A stretch of 6,744 nucleotides of DNA from CAZLLV01 sp964560325 (GTDB taxonomy: Bacteria > Acidobacteriota > Thermoanaerobaculia > Multivoradales > DATKCC01), in assembly GCA_964560325.1 (NCBI GenBank), contig CAZLLV010000024.1:1-6744 (forward strand). The letters run 5' to 3'. Below are positions 1 through 5,304 of the stretch, in pieces; within the stretch, counting starts at the first letter, position 1, and the number at the start of each line of letters is the position of its first letter. The position numbers were made by a program, and so were the translations under genes. Below the pieces are notes generated by a model, which was not told where the DNA came from, did not search any database, and saw nothing but the letters and a program-made list of their open reading frames with translations.

Positions 1-257
1 AGCGCCTCCTGGGCGGCGCGCTCGCACTCCGGGTCCCGCGCGCGAGCGACCAGGCCGGGCAGGAGCGCCCGGGCCTGGGGCAGGGTCATCCCCGGCTTGA
101 CGCCGCTCTTGCGGACGGTGCGCGTCGCGGCCACCACCCGCGCCCGGCTCGCCTGCCCTTCGAAGACCGCGAGCGCTTCGTCCTGGAGCTCCGGCTCGCT
201 ACGCAGCCGGGCGGCGAGAGGGAAGAGGGGGACCTGGAGGCAGGCGATGCGGGACAT
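1..257 (-). CDS. imuB: ImuB-like Y-family DNA polymerase, N-terminal part (runs off the left edge)
   Basis: This is the first 85 codons of a minus-strand gene cut by the window edge. The translation starts MSRIACLQVPLFPLAARLRS and aligns without gaps to the start of Y-family polymerases such as DinB (I4, F12, P22 and L24 fall at the same positions). A second conserved block at residues 41-57 (VVAATRTVRKSGVKPGM) matches the family's ARKFGVRSAM region. The two acidic residues of the DinB start (D8, the catalytic metal ligand, and D10) are Q8 and P10 here. That loss is typical of ImuB, the catalytically inactive paralogue that links DnaE2 to the sliding clamp in the SOS mutasome. The ATG lies 13 bases after the stop of the upstream RecA-like gene, so the two are almost certainly co-transcribed. 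Only a weak GCGGA-like ribosome site precedes it. The remaining polymerase domains, and any dnaE2, lie outside the window. DinB itself is unlikely given the lost acids. Confidence 0.82.
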   Translation of the reverse strand, partial: MSRIACLQVPLFPLAARLRSEPELQDEALAVFEGQASRARVVAATRTVRKSGVKPGMTLPQARALLPGLVARARDPECERAAQEA

Positions 258-270
258 CGGTGTCCGCGCG

Positions 271-1248
271 TCAGGAAGAGGAGGCGGCGGCGAGCGGGGC
301 GACCGCCTCGACCGAACGGATCGGCTCCGCCGAGCGCGCGGGGTCGAGCAGGCCGTCGACGAACGAGAGCGTGAGGGACTCGACCGCGCCTGGGGCTGCC
401 GCCGCCTCCGGCGAGGCGGGCCGGCGGCGGGCCTTTTCGAGCGTGATCCGGGCTTCGAGGCCGAGGAAGAGCTCCGGCGGGCTCGCCGTGGCGCGCCCAC
501 GCCGGCCGCTCCAGTCATCCCGCCCGCTCCAGCCACCCCGGCCGCTCGGAACGGGGCCGCTCCGGCGGGTGCCGGCGGCTCGCACGTCGAGAACCTCCGA
601 GGCCGCGGTGCCGCTCGTGCGGTAGGGGCTGGAGACGAAGATCGCGGTCCGGTGCGAGCCCGCGGTGCGGGCGAGGCGCAGCCAGGCGGCCCGGGCGCTC
701 GGCGCCGCGATCCGGCCGTGGGGGACCGGCGGCACCCCGAGGTCGAGGGCGACCAGGGGAAAGCCGGTGGTGATCAGCATCTCGGCGCCGAGGAGGGCCT
801 GCCGCAGGTGGTGGGGCCGGAGCCAGAGCAGGCGTTCGAGATCGACTCCGGCGGCCTCGGCCGTCTCCGGGTCGAGCCCGTCGCCCAGGTCGACGAAGGC
901 GGCCACCTCGCCGGCACCGGTGACGGCGGCGAGGAGGGTCAGCACGAGGGCGAAGCGGCCGCTCGAGCGGCCGCCGACCAGCTCGACCAGGTGCCCGCGG
1001 GGAAGCCCGCCGGCGAGCAGCCGGTCGAGCTCGGGACAGGCGGTGGGGAAGAGCGCGGGCCGCTCTTCCTCGTGCTGCCGGCGCGCCAGCTCCCGGCCCG
1101 AGATGAGCTGGCCGCGCAAGGCCTGATGCGAGGAAAGGACGGAAAAGCTCGAGGGGGCCGGCCGGGCATTGTCACGGGGGGTAGGCGTGGCATCGTTCCC
1201 GGCCGGGTCCCCCTCGAGCCATTCCGAATGCTGTAGACGGACTGCCAT
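271..1248 (-). CDS. imuA: ImuA-like RecA-fold protein of the translesion synthesis cassette
   Basis: The 325-residue product has a RecA/ImuA core at about residues 44-230 behind a low-complexity start. Residues 69-91 match the RecA stretch before the P-loop (TACPELDRLLAGGLPRG). The P-loop equivalent, residues 92-99, reads GGRSSGRF: the Walker A lysine is R98 and the Ser/Thr is F99. Residues 118-127 (FVDLGDGLDP) match RecA FIDAEHALDP, but the catalytic Glu96 equivalent is G122. The Walker B-like VALD ends at D169. ATP hydrolysis is therefore doubtful and a structural role in the mutasome is more likely (inference). In known systems ImuA or ImuA' works with ImuB and DnaE2 in damage-induced mutagenesis. 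Residues about 229-255 form a Gly/Arg/Trp-rich insert with hexapeptide repeats. The ATG at 1248 has AAGG nine bases upstream, and a stronger AAGGAG lies farther away. It is the first gene of its operon. The RecA-like identity is firm; the exact ImuA subfamily is less so. Confidence 0.78.
   Translation of the reverse strand: MAVRLQHSEWLEGDPAGNDATPTPRDNARPAPSSFSVLSSHQALRGQLISGRELARRQHEEERPALFPTACPELDRLLAGGLPRGHLVELVGGRSSGRFALVLTLLAAVTGAGEVAAFVDLGDGLDPETAEAAGVDLERLLWLRPHHLRQALLGAEMLITTGFPLVALDLGVPPVPHGRIAAPSARAAWLRLARTAGSHRTAIFVSSPYRTSGTAASEVLDVRAAGTRRSGPVPSGRGGWSGRDDWSGRRGRATASPPELFLGLEARITLEKARRRPASPEAAAAPGAVESLTLSFVDGLLDPARSAEPIRSVEAVAPLAAASSS
502..563. repeat. 18-bp tandem repeat inside the imuA-like gene
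   Basis: About 3.4 units of an 18-bp repeat begin at 502, 520, 538 and 556, each built on a core like CCGGCCGCTCC. The first two units differ at only three positions; the later ones are more diverged. Read on the coding strand they give a hexapeptide pattern, SGRGGW then SGRDDW then SGRRGR. The unit length is a multiple of three, so gain or loss of a unit keeps the frame. Confidence 0.7.
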
Positions 1249-1300
1249 GTCGTGGTACCTTGGATCTCCTTACGCCGAAATACCGCTGCCCGGATCTCCT

Positions 1301-1329
1301 AGGATAGGCGGTGAAAGAGCGTAAGTCAA
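1301..1329 (-). promoter_or_regulatory. Sigma-70-type promoter of the imuA-imuB operon
   Basis: On the minus strand, TTGACT (1329-1324) is separated by exactly 17 bases from TATCCT (1306-1301), close to the TTGACA/TATAAT consensus. Transcription would start near 1294, leaving a leader of about 45 bases before the ATG at 1248. The 8-bp palindrome TCCTAGGA (1297-1304) overlaps the -10 element, and the 9-mer AGGAGATCC occurs at 1300-1292 and again at 1270-1262. No LexA box of the E. coli, Bacillus or GTTC-N7-GTTC type was seen. Confidence 0.65.
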
Positions 1330-1334
1330 GGACG

Positions 1335-1371
1335 AAAAAAAACGGCGGCGGCCCCGTGGGGGCTCGCCGCC
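1335..1371 (-). terminator. Intrinsic terminator of the exported-protein operon
   Basis: On the minus strand, GGCGGCG (1371-1365), a bulged A, and GCCCC pair with GGGGC and CGCCGCC (1350-1344) around a three-base loop. This 12-bp GC stem is followed by one G and eight T (1342-1335). It lies 51 bases after the stop of the last gene of the operon and ends just six bases before the -35 of the imu promoter, so it insulates that promoter from read-through. Confidence 0.93.
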
Positions 1372-1394
1372 TCGGAGGACCGGCTCAGGAGGCC

Positions 1395-1421
1395 GGAGAG
1401 GTCGGAGAGGTCGGAAAGGGA
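1395..1421. repeat. Short 9-bp tandem repeat in a 3' untranslated region
   Basis: GGAGAGGTC occurs twice in tandem (1395-1403 and 1404-1412), followed by the related GGAAAGGGA. It lies between the stop codon of the 152-residue protein gene and its terminator. No function is apparent. Confidence 0.5.
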
Positions 1422-1422
1422 C

Positions 1423-1881
1423 TCAGGCGGAGAGGAACCGCACCACCTTCGACAGCGTGGCCGCCGGCAGCGCCACGTGCACCTTGCCGTCGGGTGAGTC
1501 GACGTCGATCACGAAGTTGCCGCCGCGCTTGATCACCCGCACCGACTCCCGGTCACTCACGACCTCGACCAGCGTGGCGTCGGGAATCTCCTCCAGCTCG
1601 TGGGCCATCTCGCGCAGCGCCGGGACGTAGGCGGCCACCTCGGCGCGCATCCGGGCCCGCTCTTCGGGCGGGATCGCGATCGAGGCGATGCCGAGGCCGA
1701 GGTCGAGGGCGATCGCCGGGACCGGCACGAAGAGGTCGGTCCCCTGCGGTCCGCTCTCCTCGATCGACACGGTCACGACCCCGGTGGTCATCACCGTGGC
1801 CGCGAGAGCCACGCCGGTGCCCACGAAGACCATCGCGAAGGCGACGGTCAGGGCGACGAAGACGCGCGCCAGGCCGCCCAT
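1423..1881 (-). CDS. Small exported or membrane-anchored protein, paralogue of its upstream neighbour
   Basis: I do not recognise a named family. The start chosen is the ATG at 1881, because GGAGG lies nine bases upstream and because it falls one base after the stop of the preceding gene; an in-frame ATG at 1938 would overlap that gene. The 152-residue product begins with Arg6 and a hydrophobic run (residues 7-28) ending in VALAA, either a signal peptide cut near residue 27 or an uncleaved anchor. A beta-rich segment follows (35-55), then a charged helix (72-98), then a beta-hairpin-like segment (103-127) ending in a predicted helix. Residues 36-127 align without gaps to residues 34-125 of the neighbour, with shared E42, G44, P55, P100, E106, V107, D110, K118 and G120. 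The pair probably arose by duplication and is translated together. The location is periplasmic or envelope by inference; no catalytic motif is visible. Confidence 0.8.
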   Translation of the reverse strand: MGGLARVFVALTVAFAMVFVGTGVALAATVMTTGVVTVSIEESGPQGTDLFVPVPAIALDLGLGIASIAIPPEERARMRAEVAAYVPALREMAHELEEIPDATLVEVVSDRESVRVIKRGGNFVIDVDSPDGKVHVALPAATLSKVVRFLSA

Positions 1882-1882
1882 G

Positions 1883-2461
1883 TCAGTCGGCCTCCGGCAG
1901 GTCGTCGATCCAGACCCGCACCGTGGCGTCGTGGTCACGCACCGTCACCAGCTCACCGGCCCCGTGGTCGGCGAGCGCCCGCAGGGCGGCGGCCACATCG
2001 AGCTCGTTGCCGCTGCCGGAGACGAGCGCCTCGAGGACCCGGATCGGGAAGCGGGCGCGGATCTCGGTGCCGTCAGCGGAGGCGTCGGTCTCGACCCGCA
2101 GGTAGGCGCCGTCCTTGAAGAAGACGATCCGCTCGGTGTCGGTCTCGACCTCGGCGAAGGTGGTGTTCGGGGAGTCGACGAACGAGGCGAGGACGCGGCG
2201 CAGGTCGTCGACCGAGACCTCGGAGTCGTCGATCACGATGCGGCCGTCCTCGACCTCGCTCGCGCCTTCGATCATCGGGAGCATGCTCTCGATCAGGCTG
2301 ACCGGCAGGTTGACCTTGATGTTGGCGTTGTCGCCGCCGGTCTCGTGGACCTCGACGTGGAGCCAGAGATCGGGGGCGGCGGCGGCCGGCGAGACGGCGG
2401 CGAAGGCGAGGACGGCGACGAGGCCGAAGGTGGCGAGGGCCGAAGAGTGTCGGGTGTTCAT
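1883..2461 (-). CDS. Small secreted protein with repeated helix plus beta-hairpin module, function unknown
   Basis: The 192-residue product is not from a family I can name, though it resembles uncharacterised conserved secreted proteins of Acidobacteriota (recollection, not checked). The ATG at 2461 is preferred over one at 2497 because AAGGAG lies seven bases before it and because it puts a classic signal peptide at the N-terminus (Arg4, hydrophobic 9-23, AAAAP cleavage region near 26-30). The mature part starts WLHVEVHETGG, followed by alternating beta residues and NLPVSLIESMLPMI (51-64). A module of helix then paired beta strands occurs twice, at about 84-116 and 155-185; the second reads ELVTVRDHDATVRVW. 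The same module occurs once in the next gene, whose ATG is one base past this stop. It is the first gene of a two-gene operon ending at the terminator at 1335. Binding or structural role is inferred only from the lack of catalytic motifs. Confidence 0.85.
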   Translation of the reverse strand: MNTRHSSALATFGLVAVLAFAAVSPAAAAPDLWLHVEVHETGGDNANIKVNLPVSLIESMLPMIEGASEVEDGRIVIDDSEVSVDDLRRVLASFVDSPNTTFAEVETDTERIVFFKDGAYLRVETDASADGTEIRARFPIRVLEALVSGSGNELDVAAALRALADHGAGELVTVRDHDATVRVWIDDLPEAD

Positions 2462-2508
2462 GTCGGGTCTCCTTGAGAGGTGAGCTTCCAACTGCATTCA
2501 CCAGGCAA

Positions 2509-2534
2509 GACGCTCGACCCGAGACGAATGTTTC
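2509..2534 (-). promoter_or_regulatory. Possible ECF-sigma-type promoter of the exported-protein operon
   Basis: On the minus strand, GAAAC (2534-2530) and CGTC (2512-2509) are 17 bases apart, resembling the GAAC/CGTC pattern of ECF (extracytoplasmic function) sigma promoters. No good -35/-10 pair of the housekeeping type was found between 2462 and 2541. Short motifs like these arise by chance, so this is only a suggestion. Confidence 0.25.
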
Positions 2535-2541
2535 AGCTTCG

Positions 2542-2703
2542 GAGCCTGTGAAGAAATCTCCGCCCGTTGCGAGGGCGTCATCCGAGCGCCCCTCGCAAGA
2601 CGCGGCGACGCAGGCGTAGCCGGGGCCTACATCGAGGAGCCGCAACGTCGCGAGGGGCGATGCGGGGGCGCCCACAGTAGGGCCGGAGATTTTTCACAGG
2701 CTC
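2542..2703. mobile_element. MITE-like or large REP-like element with terminal inverted repeats, 162 bp
   Basis: The right end read on the minus strand is GAGCCTGTGAAAAATCTCCG (2703-2684). The left end read on the plus strand (2542-2562) is the same apart from one inserted G. The interior contains a stem-loop (2567-2598) and two copies of a 10-mer in opposite orientation, CGCCCCTCGC (2587-2596) and its complement (2650-2659), so alternative foldings exist. No transposase or plausible gene fits inside. Ends like these with a structured interior are typical of non-autonomous miniature elements or palindromic intergenic repeats. Copies elsewhere in the genome cannot be seen here, and no clear target-site duplication is visible. 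Confidence 0.65.
2567..2598. repeat. Stem-loop inside the inverted-repeat element
   Basis: TTGCGAGGGCG (2567-2577) pairs with CGCCCCTCGCAA (2587-2598) over 11 base pairs with one bulged C and a nine-base loop. No T-run follows in either direction, so it is not a standard intrinsic terminator. Confidence 0.75.
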
Positions 2704-4538
2704 TATAGCGCTTCGAGCTCCTCCACCATCTCCTCGACCACCTTGAAGCCGCCGCGCCAGAAGGCGGCGTCGCGGATGTCGATGCCGACCTCCTGCAGGA
2801 CCTCCTCCGGCCGCGCCGACCCGCCGTGGGCGAGCAGGCGCAGGTACCCCGGCTTGAACGCTTCGCCCTCGCGCTGGTAGCGCCGGTAGAGGGCGAGCAC
2901 CAGGAGCTGACCGAAGCTGTAGGCGTAGCAGTAGAACGGCGTCTGGTAGATGTGCGGGATCGACAGCCACTCGTGGCGGAACTCGTCGCTCACCTCGACC
3001 GCGTCGCCGAACTGCTCCGCCAGGTTCTCGCGGTAGAGCGCCTCCAGCTCCTCGAGCGAGGCGCCCTGGCGGATCGCCTCGTGGGCATCGCGCTCGAAGC
3101 GCACGAAGTAGCTCTGGCGCAGCACCGTCGCGTACACGTCGTCGAGCTGCTTGATCAGGATCTCCCGCCGGGCGAGCGGGTCGGCCTCGTGCTGGAGGAG
3201 GCGCTCGGTGACCAGGATCTCGCCGAACACCGAGGCGGTCTCCGCGAGCGGCAGCGACGACTGCTGGACCAGAGCCGAGTGGTCGGCCGCGAGCATGCTG
3301 TGGATGGCGTGGCCGAGCTCGTGGGCGAGGGTCGCCACGTCGCGCAGCCGGCCGGTGTAGTTGACCAGCACCCAGGGGGTGAGCCGGGGGAGGACCGTCG
3401 AGCACATGGCGCCCCCGCGCTTGCCCTTCCTCACCTCGCTGTCGATATGCCGCTCGGCGAAGAGCCGGCCGGCCATCTCGGCGAAGCGGGGGTGGAAGCT
3501 GCCGAAGGTGTCGAGCACCAGGCGCGCTCCCTCCGAGTACGGGATCTCCCGGTCGGAGCCGCCGACCGGCGCGTAGAGGTCGTAGCGCCGAAGACGCTCC
3601 AGGCCGAGCCAGCGCGCCTTGAGCCGGAAGTAGCGCTGAAAGAGACCGCGCTCCTCGTGGCAGACCCGGAGCAGGGTGTCGACCGCCTCGTCGGGCACGT
3701 CGTTGCTCAGGTTGCGGACCTGGATCGGCGACGTCATGCCGCGCAGCTCGACGTTCTCGGTGTGCCAGTCGCGCACCCGGTAGACGTAGAGCTGGCCGAG
3801 CACCGTGGCGTCGTCGCCGTAGACCCGGTAGAGCTCCCGGTAGGCCGCGGCTCGGCGGTCGGGATCGGGCGAGTAGGCGAACTGCATCAGCTCATCGCGG
3901 GTCATCTTCCGCGCCTCGCCGTCGACCTCGAGCTCGAACTCGAGCCGGTTGGTGAGCATCGAGTAGAGGGTGAGCAGGCCCTCGACCCCGTTGGCGTCCT
4001 TCAGGTTGATGAGCTGCTCGCTCGTTTCGTCGAGCGTGTAGGGGGCGAAGCGGCGCATCTCTGCCAGGTAGTGGTGCTCGTCCGGATGCTCCCGCCGGTC
4101 GGGGAGCAGGGCCGCCGCCTCCTCGTCCGACAGCGTGCGCCACCAGAGGCCGAAGAAGAGGATCCGGTTGTAGAGGCCGGTCAGCACCTCCTCGACCCGG
4201 TTCTGGAGCGCCAGCGCCTCGCGCGACTGGGTGTCCTCGGAGAAGCGGAGCGAGGCGTAGCCGGCGACCACCCAGCTGCGCTCGACGATCGCCTCGTAGG
4301 CGTGGAGGATCTCGACCAGGCGCGCCGCGTCGCGCGCGATCGCCAGATTCGGCAGCTCCTCGCGGTGCCGCTCGAACGCGGCGACCCGCTCCTCCAGCTC
4401 CTCGAAGCGGGCGCCGACGGTCTCCCTGCCCGCATCGGGCAGGAGCTCGGTCAGGTCCCAGCCGGAGGGCCGGTGACCCTCCTCGGCCACGGCGATCTCT
4501 TCGTGGGGCGGTGAAACGGTGGCTCGGCTCGTCGTCAT
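2703..4538 (-). CDS. pepF: Oligoendopeptidase F, M3-family zinc metallopeptidase
   Basis: The 611-residue product matches the length and layout of bacterial PepF/M3B oligoendopeptidases, which cut short peptides in the cytoplasm. The N-terminal helical domain (about 24-200) includes the WDLTELLP start motif, and the catalytic domain covers about 215-600. The zinc site is H406-E407-L-G-H410 in TLAHELGHAIHSML, with the third ligand most likely E433 in LAETASVFGE. The Tyr-rich substrate-side motif IPHIYQTPFYCYAYSFG is at 527-543. No signal peptide or membrane segment is present. The ATG at 4538 has AAGGA four bases upstream. The gene appears monocistronic. A TAGACT -10-like hexamer lies upstream (4610-4605) but without a convincing -35. 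The TAG stop shares its G with the end of the inverted-repeat element, and the protein ends EEMVEELEAL, close to the usual family C-terminus, so little if anything was lost. Likely roles are peptide recycling or degradation of cleaved signal peptides (family knowledge). Confidence 0.95.
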   Translation of the reverse strand: MTTSRATVSPPHEEIAVAEEGHRPSGWDLTELLPDAGRETVGARFEELEERVAAFERHREELPNLAIARDAARLVEILHAYEAIVERSWVVAGYASLRFSEDTQSREALALQNRVEEVLTGLYNRILFFGLWWRTLSDEEAAALLPDRREHPDEHHYLAEMRRFAPYTLDETSEQLINLKDANGVEGLLTLYSMLTNRLEFELEVDGEARKMTRDELMQFAYSPDPDRRAAAYRELYRVYGDDATVLGQLYVYRVRDWHTENVELRGMTSPIQVRNLSNDVPDEAVDTLLRVCHEERGLFQRYFRLKARWLGLERLRRYDLYAPVGGSDREIPYSEGARLVLDTFGSFHPRFAEMAGRLFAERHIDSEVRKGKRGGAMCSTVLPRLTPWVLVNYTGRLRDVATLAHELGHAIHSMLAADHSALVQQSSLPLAETASVFGEILVTERLLQHEADPLARREILIKQLDDVYATVLRQSYFVRFERDAHEAIRQGASLEELEALYRENLAEQFGDAVEVSDEFRHEWLSIPHIYQTPFYCYAYSFGQLLVLALYRRYQREGEAFKPGYLRLLAHGGSARPEEVLQEVGIDIRDAAFWRGGFKVVEEMVEELEAL

Positions 4539-4784
4539 GACTTCCTTGTTCGGGTCGAAGGGGTTGGGGGACGGTCGAGGACGAAACGGACCGTCGGCGT
4601 CCCAGTCTACCGCGTGGCGCGCACCCTCTCTCGGCGTCCGCCGCGTCCCGTTGTCCCGATCCGGTGCGACCCCTCACGAAGATTCATAGACGGAGTTTTG
4701 ATTCGAATCCCGAGGGTCCTTCACTACAGGATCGCGGGATGCTATCTTATGCAAACATACGCAAGGTTCGAAAGGAGACTTCCC
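4539..4784. other. Divergent intergenic region between pepF and the small secreted protein gene
   Basis: This 246-base stretch carries the leaders of two divergent genes. The left part is as GC-rich as the coding regions. The right part (about 4675-4780) is clearly richer in A and T and contains the promoter at 4720-4748. An open frame extends upstream of the ATG at 4785 as far as 4614, but it reads through the promoter and ribosome site. I see no RNA gene. Confidence 0.6.
4720..4748 (+). promoter_or_regulatory. Sigma-70-type promoter of the small secreted protein gene
   Basis: TTCACT (4720-4725) and TATCTT (4743-4748) are separated by exactly 17 bases, each matching four of six consensus positions, in an AT-richer stretch. 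The start would be near 4755, giving a leader of about 30 bases that contains the AAAGGAG ribosome site (4771-4777). Confidence 0.5.
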
Positions 4785-5111
4785 ATGTCCAGGTTCCCCA
4801 ACCGCCGGCTCGTCGCCGCCACCGTCCTCGCCGTCACCCTCGCCGTCTTCACCCTCCCCGCCGCCGCCGCGCCGATCGGCGCGTGGACCTCCAGCGCCTG
4901 GGAGCTGCCGACCCTCCTGTCCTGGTTCGACTCGCTCTGGGCCGGGATCTTCGGGGGGGATCGGGAGGTGGTGAACAATGAGCCGTGGCGCTTCGGCTCC
5001 GTCTACGATCAGCAAGACGCCACGATCGAGCCGGACGGTACGCCACTCCGCATGACAACTGCCACGGAGGATGCGGGCGGCCGGCCTGGATTCACGGGGG
5101 GAAGCTGGTAG
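4785..5111 (+). CDS. Small secreted protein with EPDG motif, function unknown
   Basis: The 108-residue product is not a named family. The ATG at 4785 is favoured over upstream in-frame starts by AAAGGAG seven bases before it and by the signal peptide it creates: Arg3, Arg7, Arg8, a hydrophobic run 9-24 and a PAAAAP cleavage region (25-30). The mature part of about 79 residues has a Trp-rich amphipathic segment (34-56, with W at 34, 39, 47 and 52) and then a polar tail with EPDG at 82-85 and a Gly-rich end (GGRPGFTGGSW). I recall short secreted proteins with DPNG or DPDG motifs beside TPR protein genes in Acidobacteriota, but could not check this. No cysteine is present, so there are no disulfides and no lipobox. 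A TPR protein gene follows 193 bases downstream on the same strand. Possible roles are a secreted signal precursor or a surface-active peptide; neither is demonstrated. Confidence 0.75.
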   Translation: MSRFPNRRLVAATVLAVTLAVFTLPAAAAPIGAWTSSAWELPTLLSWFDSLWAGIFGGDREVVNNEPWRFGSVYDQQDATIEPDGTPLRMTTATEDAGGRPGFTGGSW

Positions 5112-5138
5112 CCCGTCTCCGATCTTGATCCAGCATCG

Positions 5139-5157
5139 GGCGGGACAGTGCCCCGCC
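5139..5157 (+). other. GC hairpin after the small secreted protein gene
   Basis: GGCGGG (5139-5144) pairs with CCCGCC (5152-5157), and one further inner C-G pair is possible. It starts 27 bases after the stop codon. No T-run follows, so it may only slow transcription or protect the 3' end of the short mRNA. Confidence 0.35.
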
Positions 5158-5226
5158 GCCGGACGAGGTCATCGAGTGCCGGTGTCGGCGTTCGCGGAGT
5201 CTTACTCCGGGAAGCGTACGAGGGGC

Positions 5227-5255
5227 TTGTGTATTCACGCCAAATCACGTAGAGT
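5227..5255 (+). promoter_or_regulatory. Weak candidate promoter of the TPR protein gene
   Basis: TTGTGT (5227-5232) and TAGAGT (5250-5255) are 17 bases apart, in a locally AT-richer stretch 50 bases before the ATG at 5305. The -35 match is poor (three of six). If it is not used, the TPR gene would depend on read-through from 4720. Confidence 0.3.
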
Positions 5256-5304
5256 TACAGCAGATTATGGTGACGGTCGGGAGAACTGTACACGGGAGCG
5301 ATGA

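Noticed and set aside
97..1236. Plus-strand open frame of 379 codons antisense to the imu genes
   Set aside because: The translation is almost only Gly, Ala, Arg, Glu and Pro, and the minus strand encodes clear RecA-fold and Y-polymerase sequence.
1688..2476. Plus-strand open frame of 262 codons antisense to the two exported proteins
   Set aside because: The minus-strand frames have signal peptides, ribosome sites and mutual homology; this one has a biased Asp/Gly/Val composition and no such support.
2073..2675. Minus-strand frame crossing the inverted-repeat element and the secreted protein gene
   Set aside because: Its start lies inside the non-coding element and it overlaps the 192-residue protein gene in another frame with an Arg/Pro-rich shadow composition.
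2542..2703. CRISPR repeat or tRNA/small RNA gene in the non-coding stretch
   Set aside because: There are no regularly spaced direct repeats, no tRNA-like cloverleaf or T-loop motif; the inverted ends and internal stems fit a palindromic element better.
2578..3405. Minus-strand frame overlapping the 3' half of pepF and the element
   Set aside because: It is a frame-shifted shadow of pepF, rich in Arg, Pro and Ala; the pepF frame itself is intact, so it does not indicate a frameshift.
2826..4514. Long plus-strand open frame of 562 codons antisense to pepF
   Set aside because: It lies wholly opposite a confidently identified peptidase gene, has a low-complexity composition of the kind produced by GC-rich antisense frames, and has no ribosome site or recognisable domain.
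4614..4784. In-frame upstream extension of the small secreted protein
   Set aside because: It would translate through the promoter and ribosome site and bury the signal peptide 57 residues inside the protein.
5071..5304. Plus-strand frame of 77 codons between the small secreted protein and the TPR gene
   Set aside because: It overlaps the 3' end of the secreted protein gene, has no ribosome site at its start and no recognisable features.
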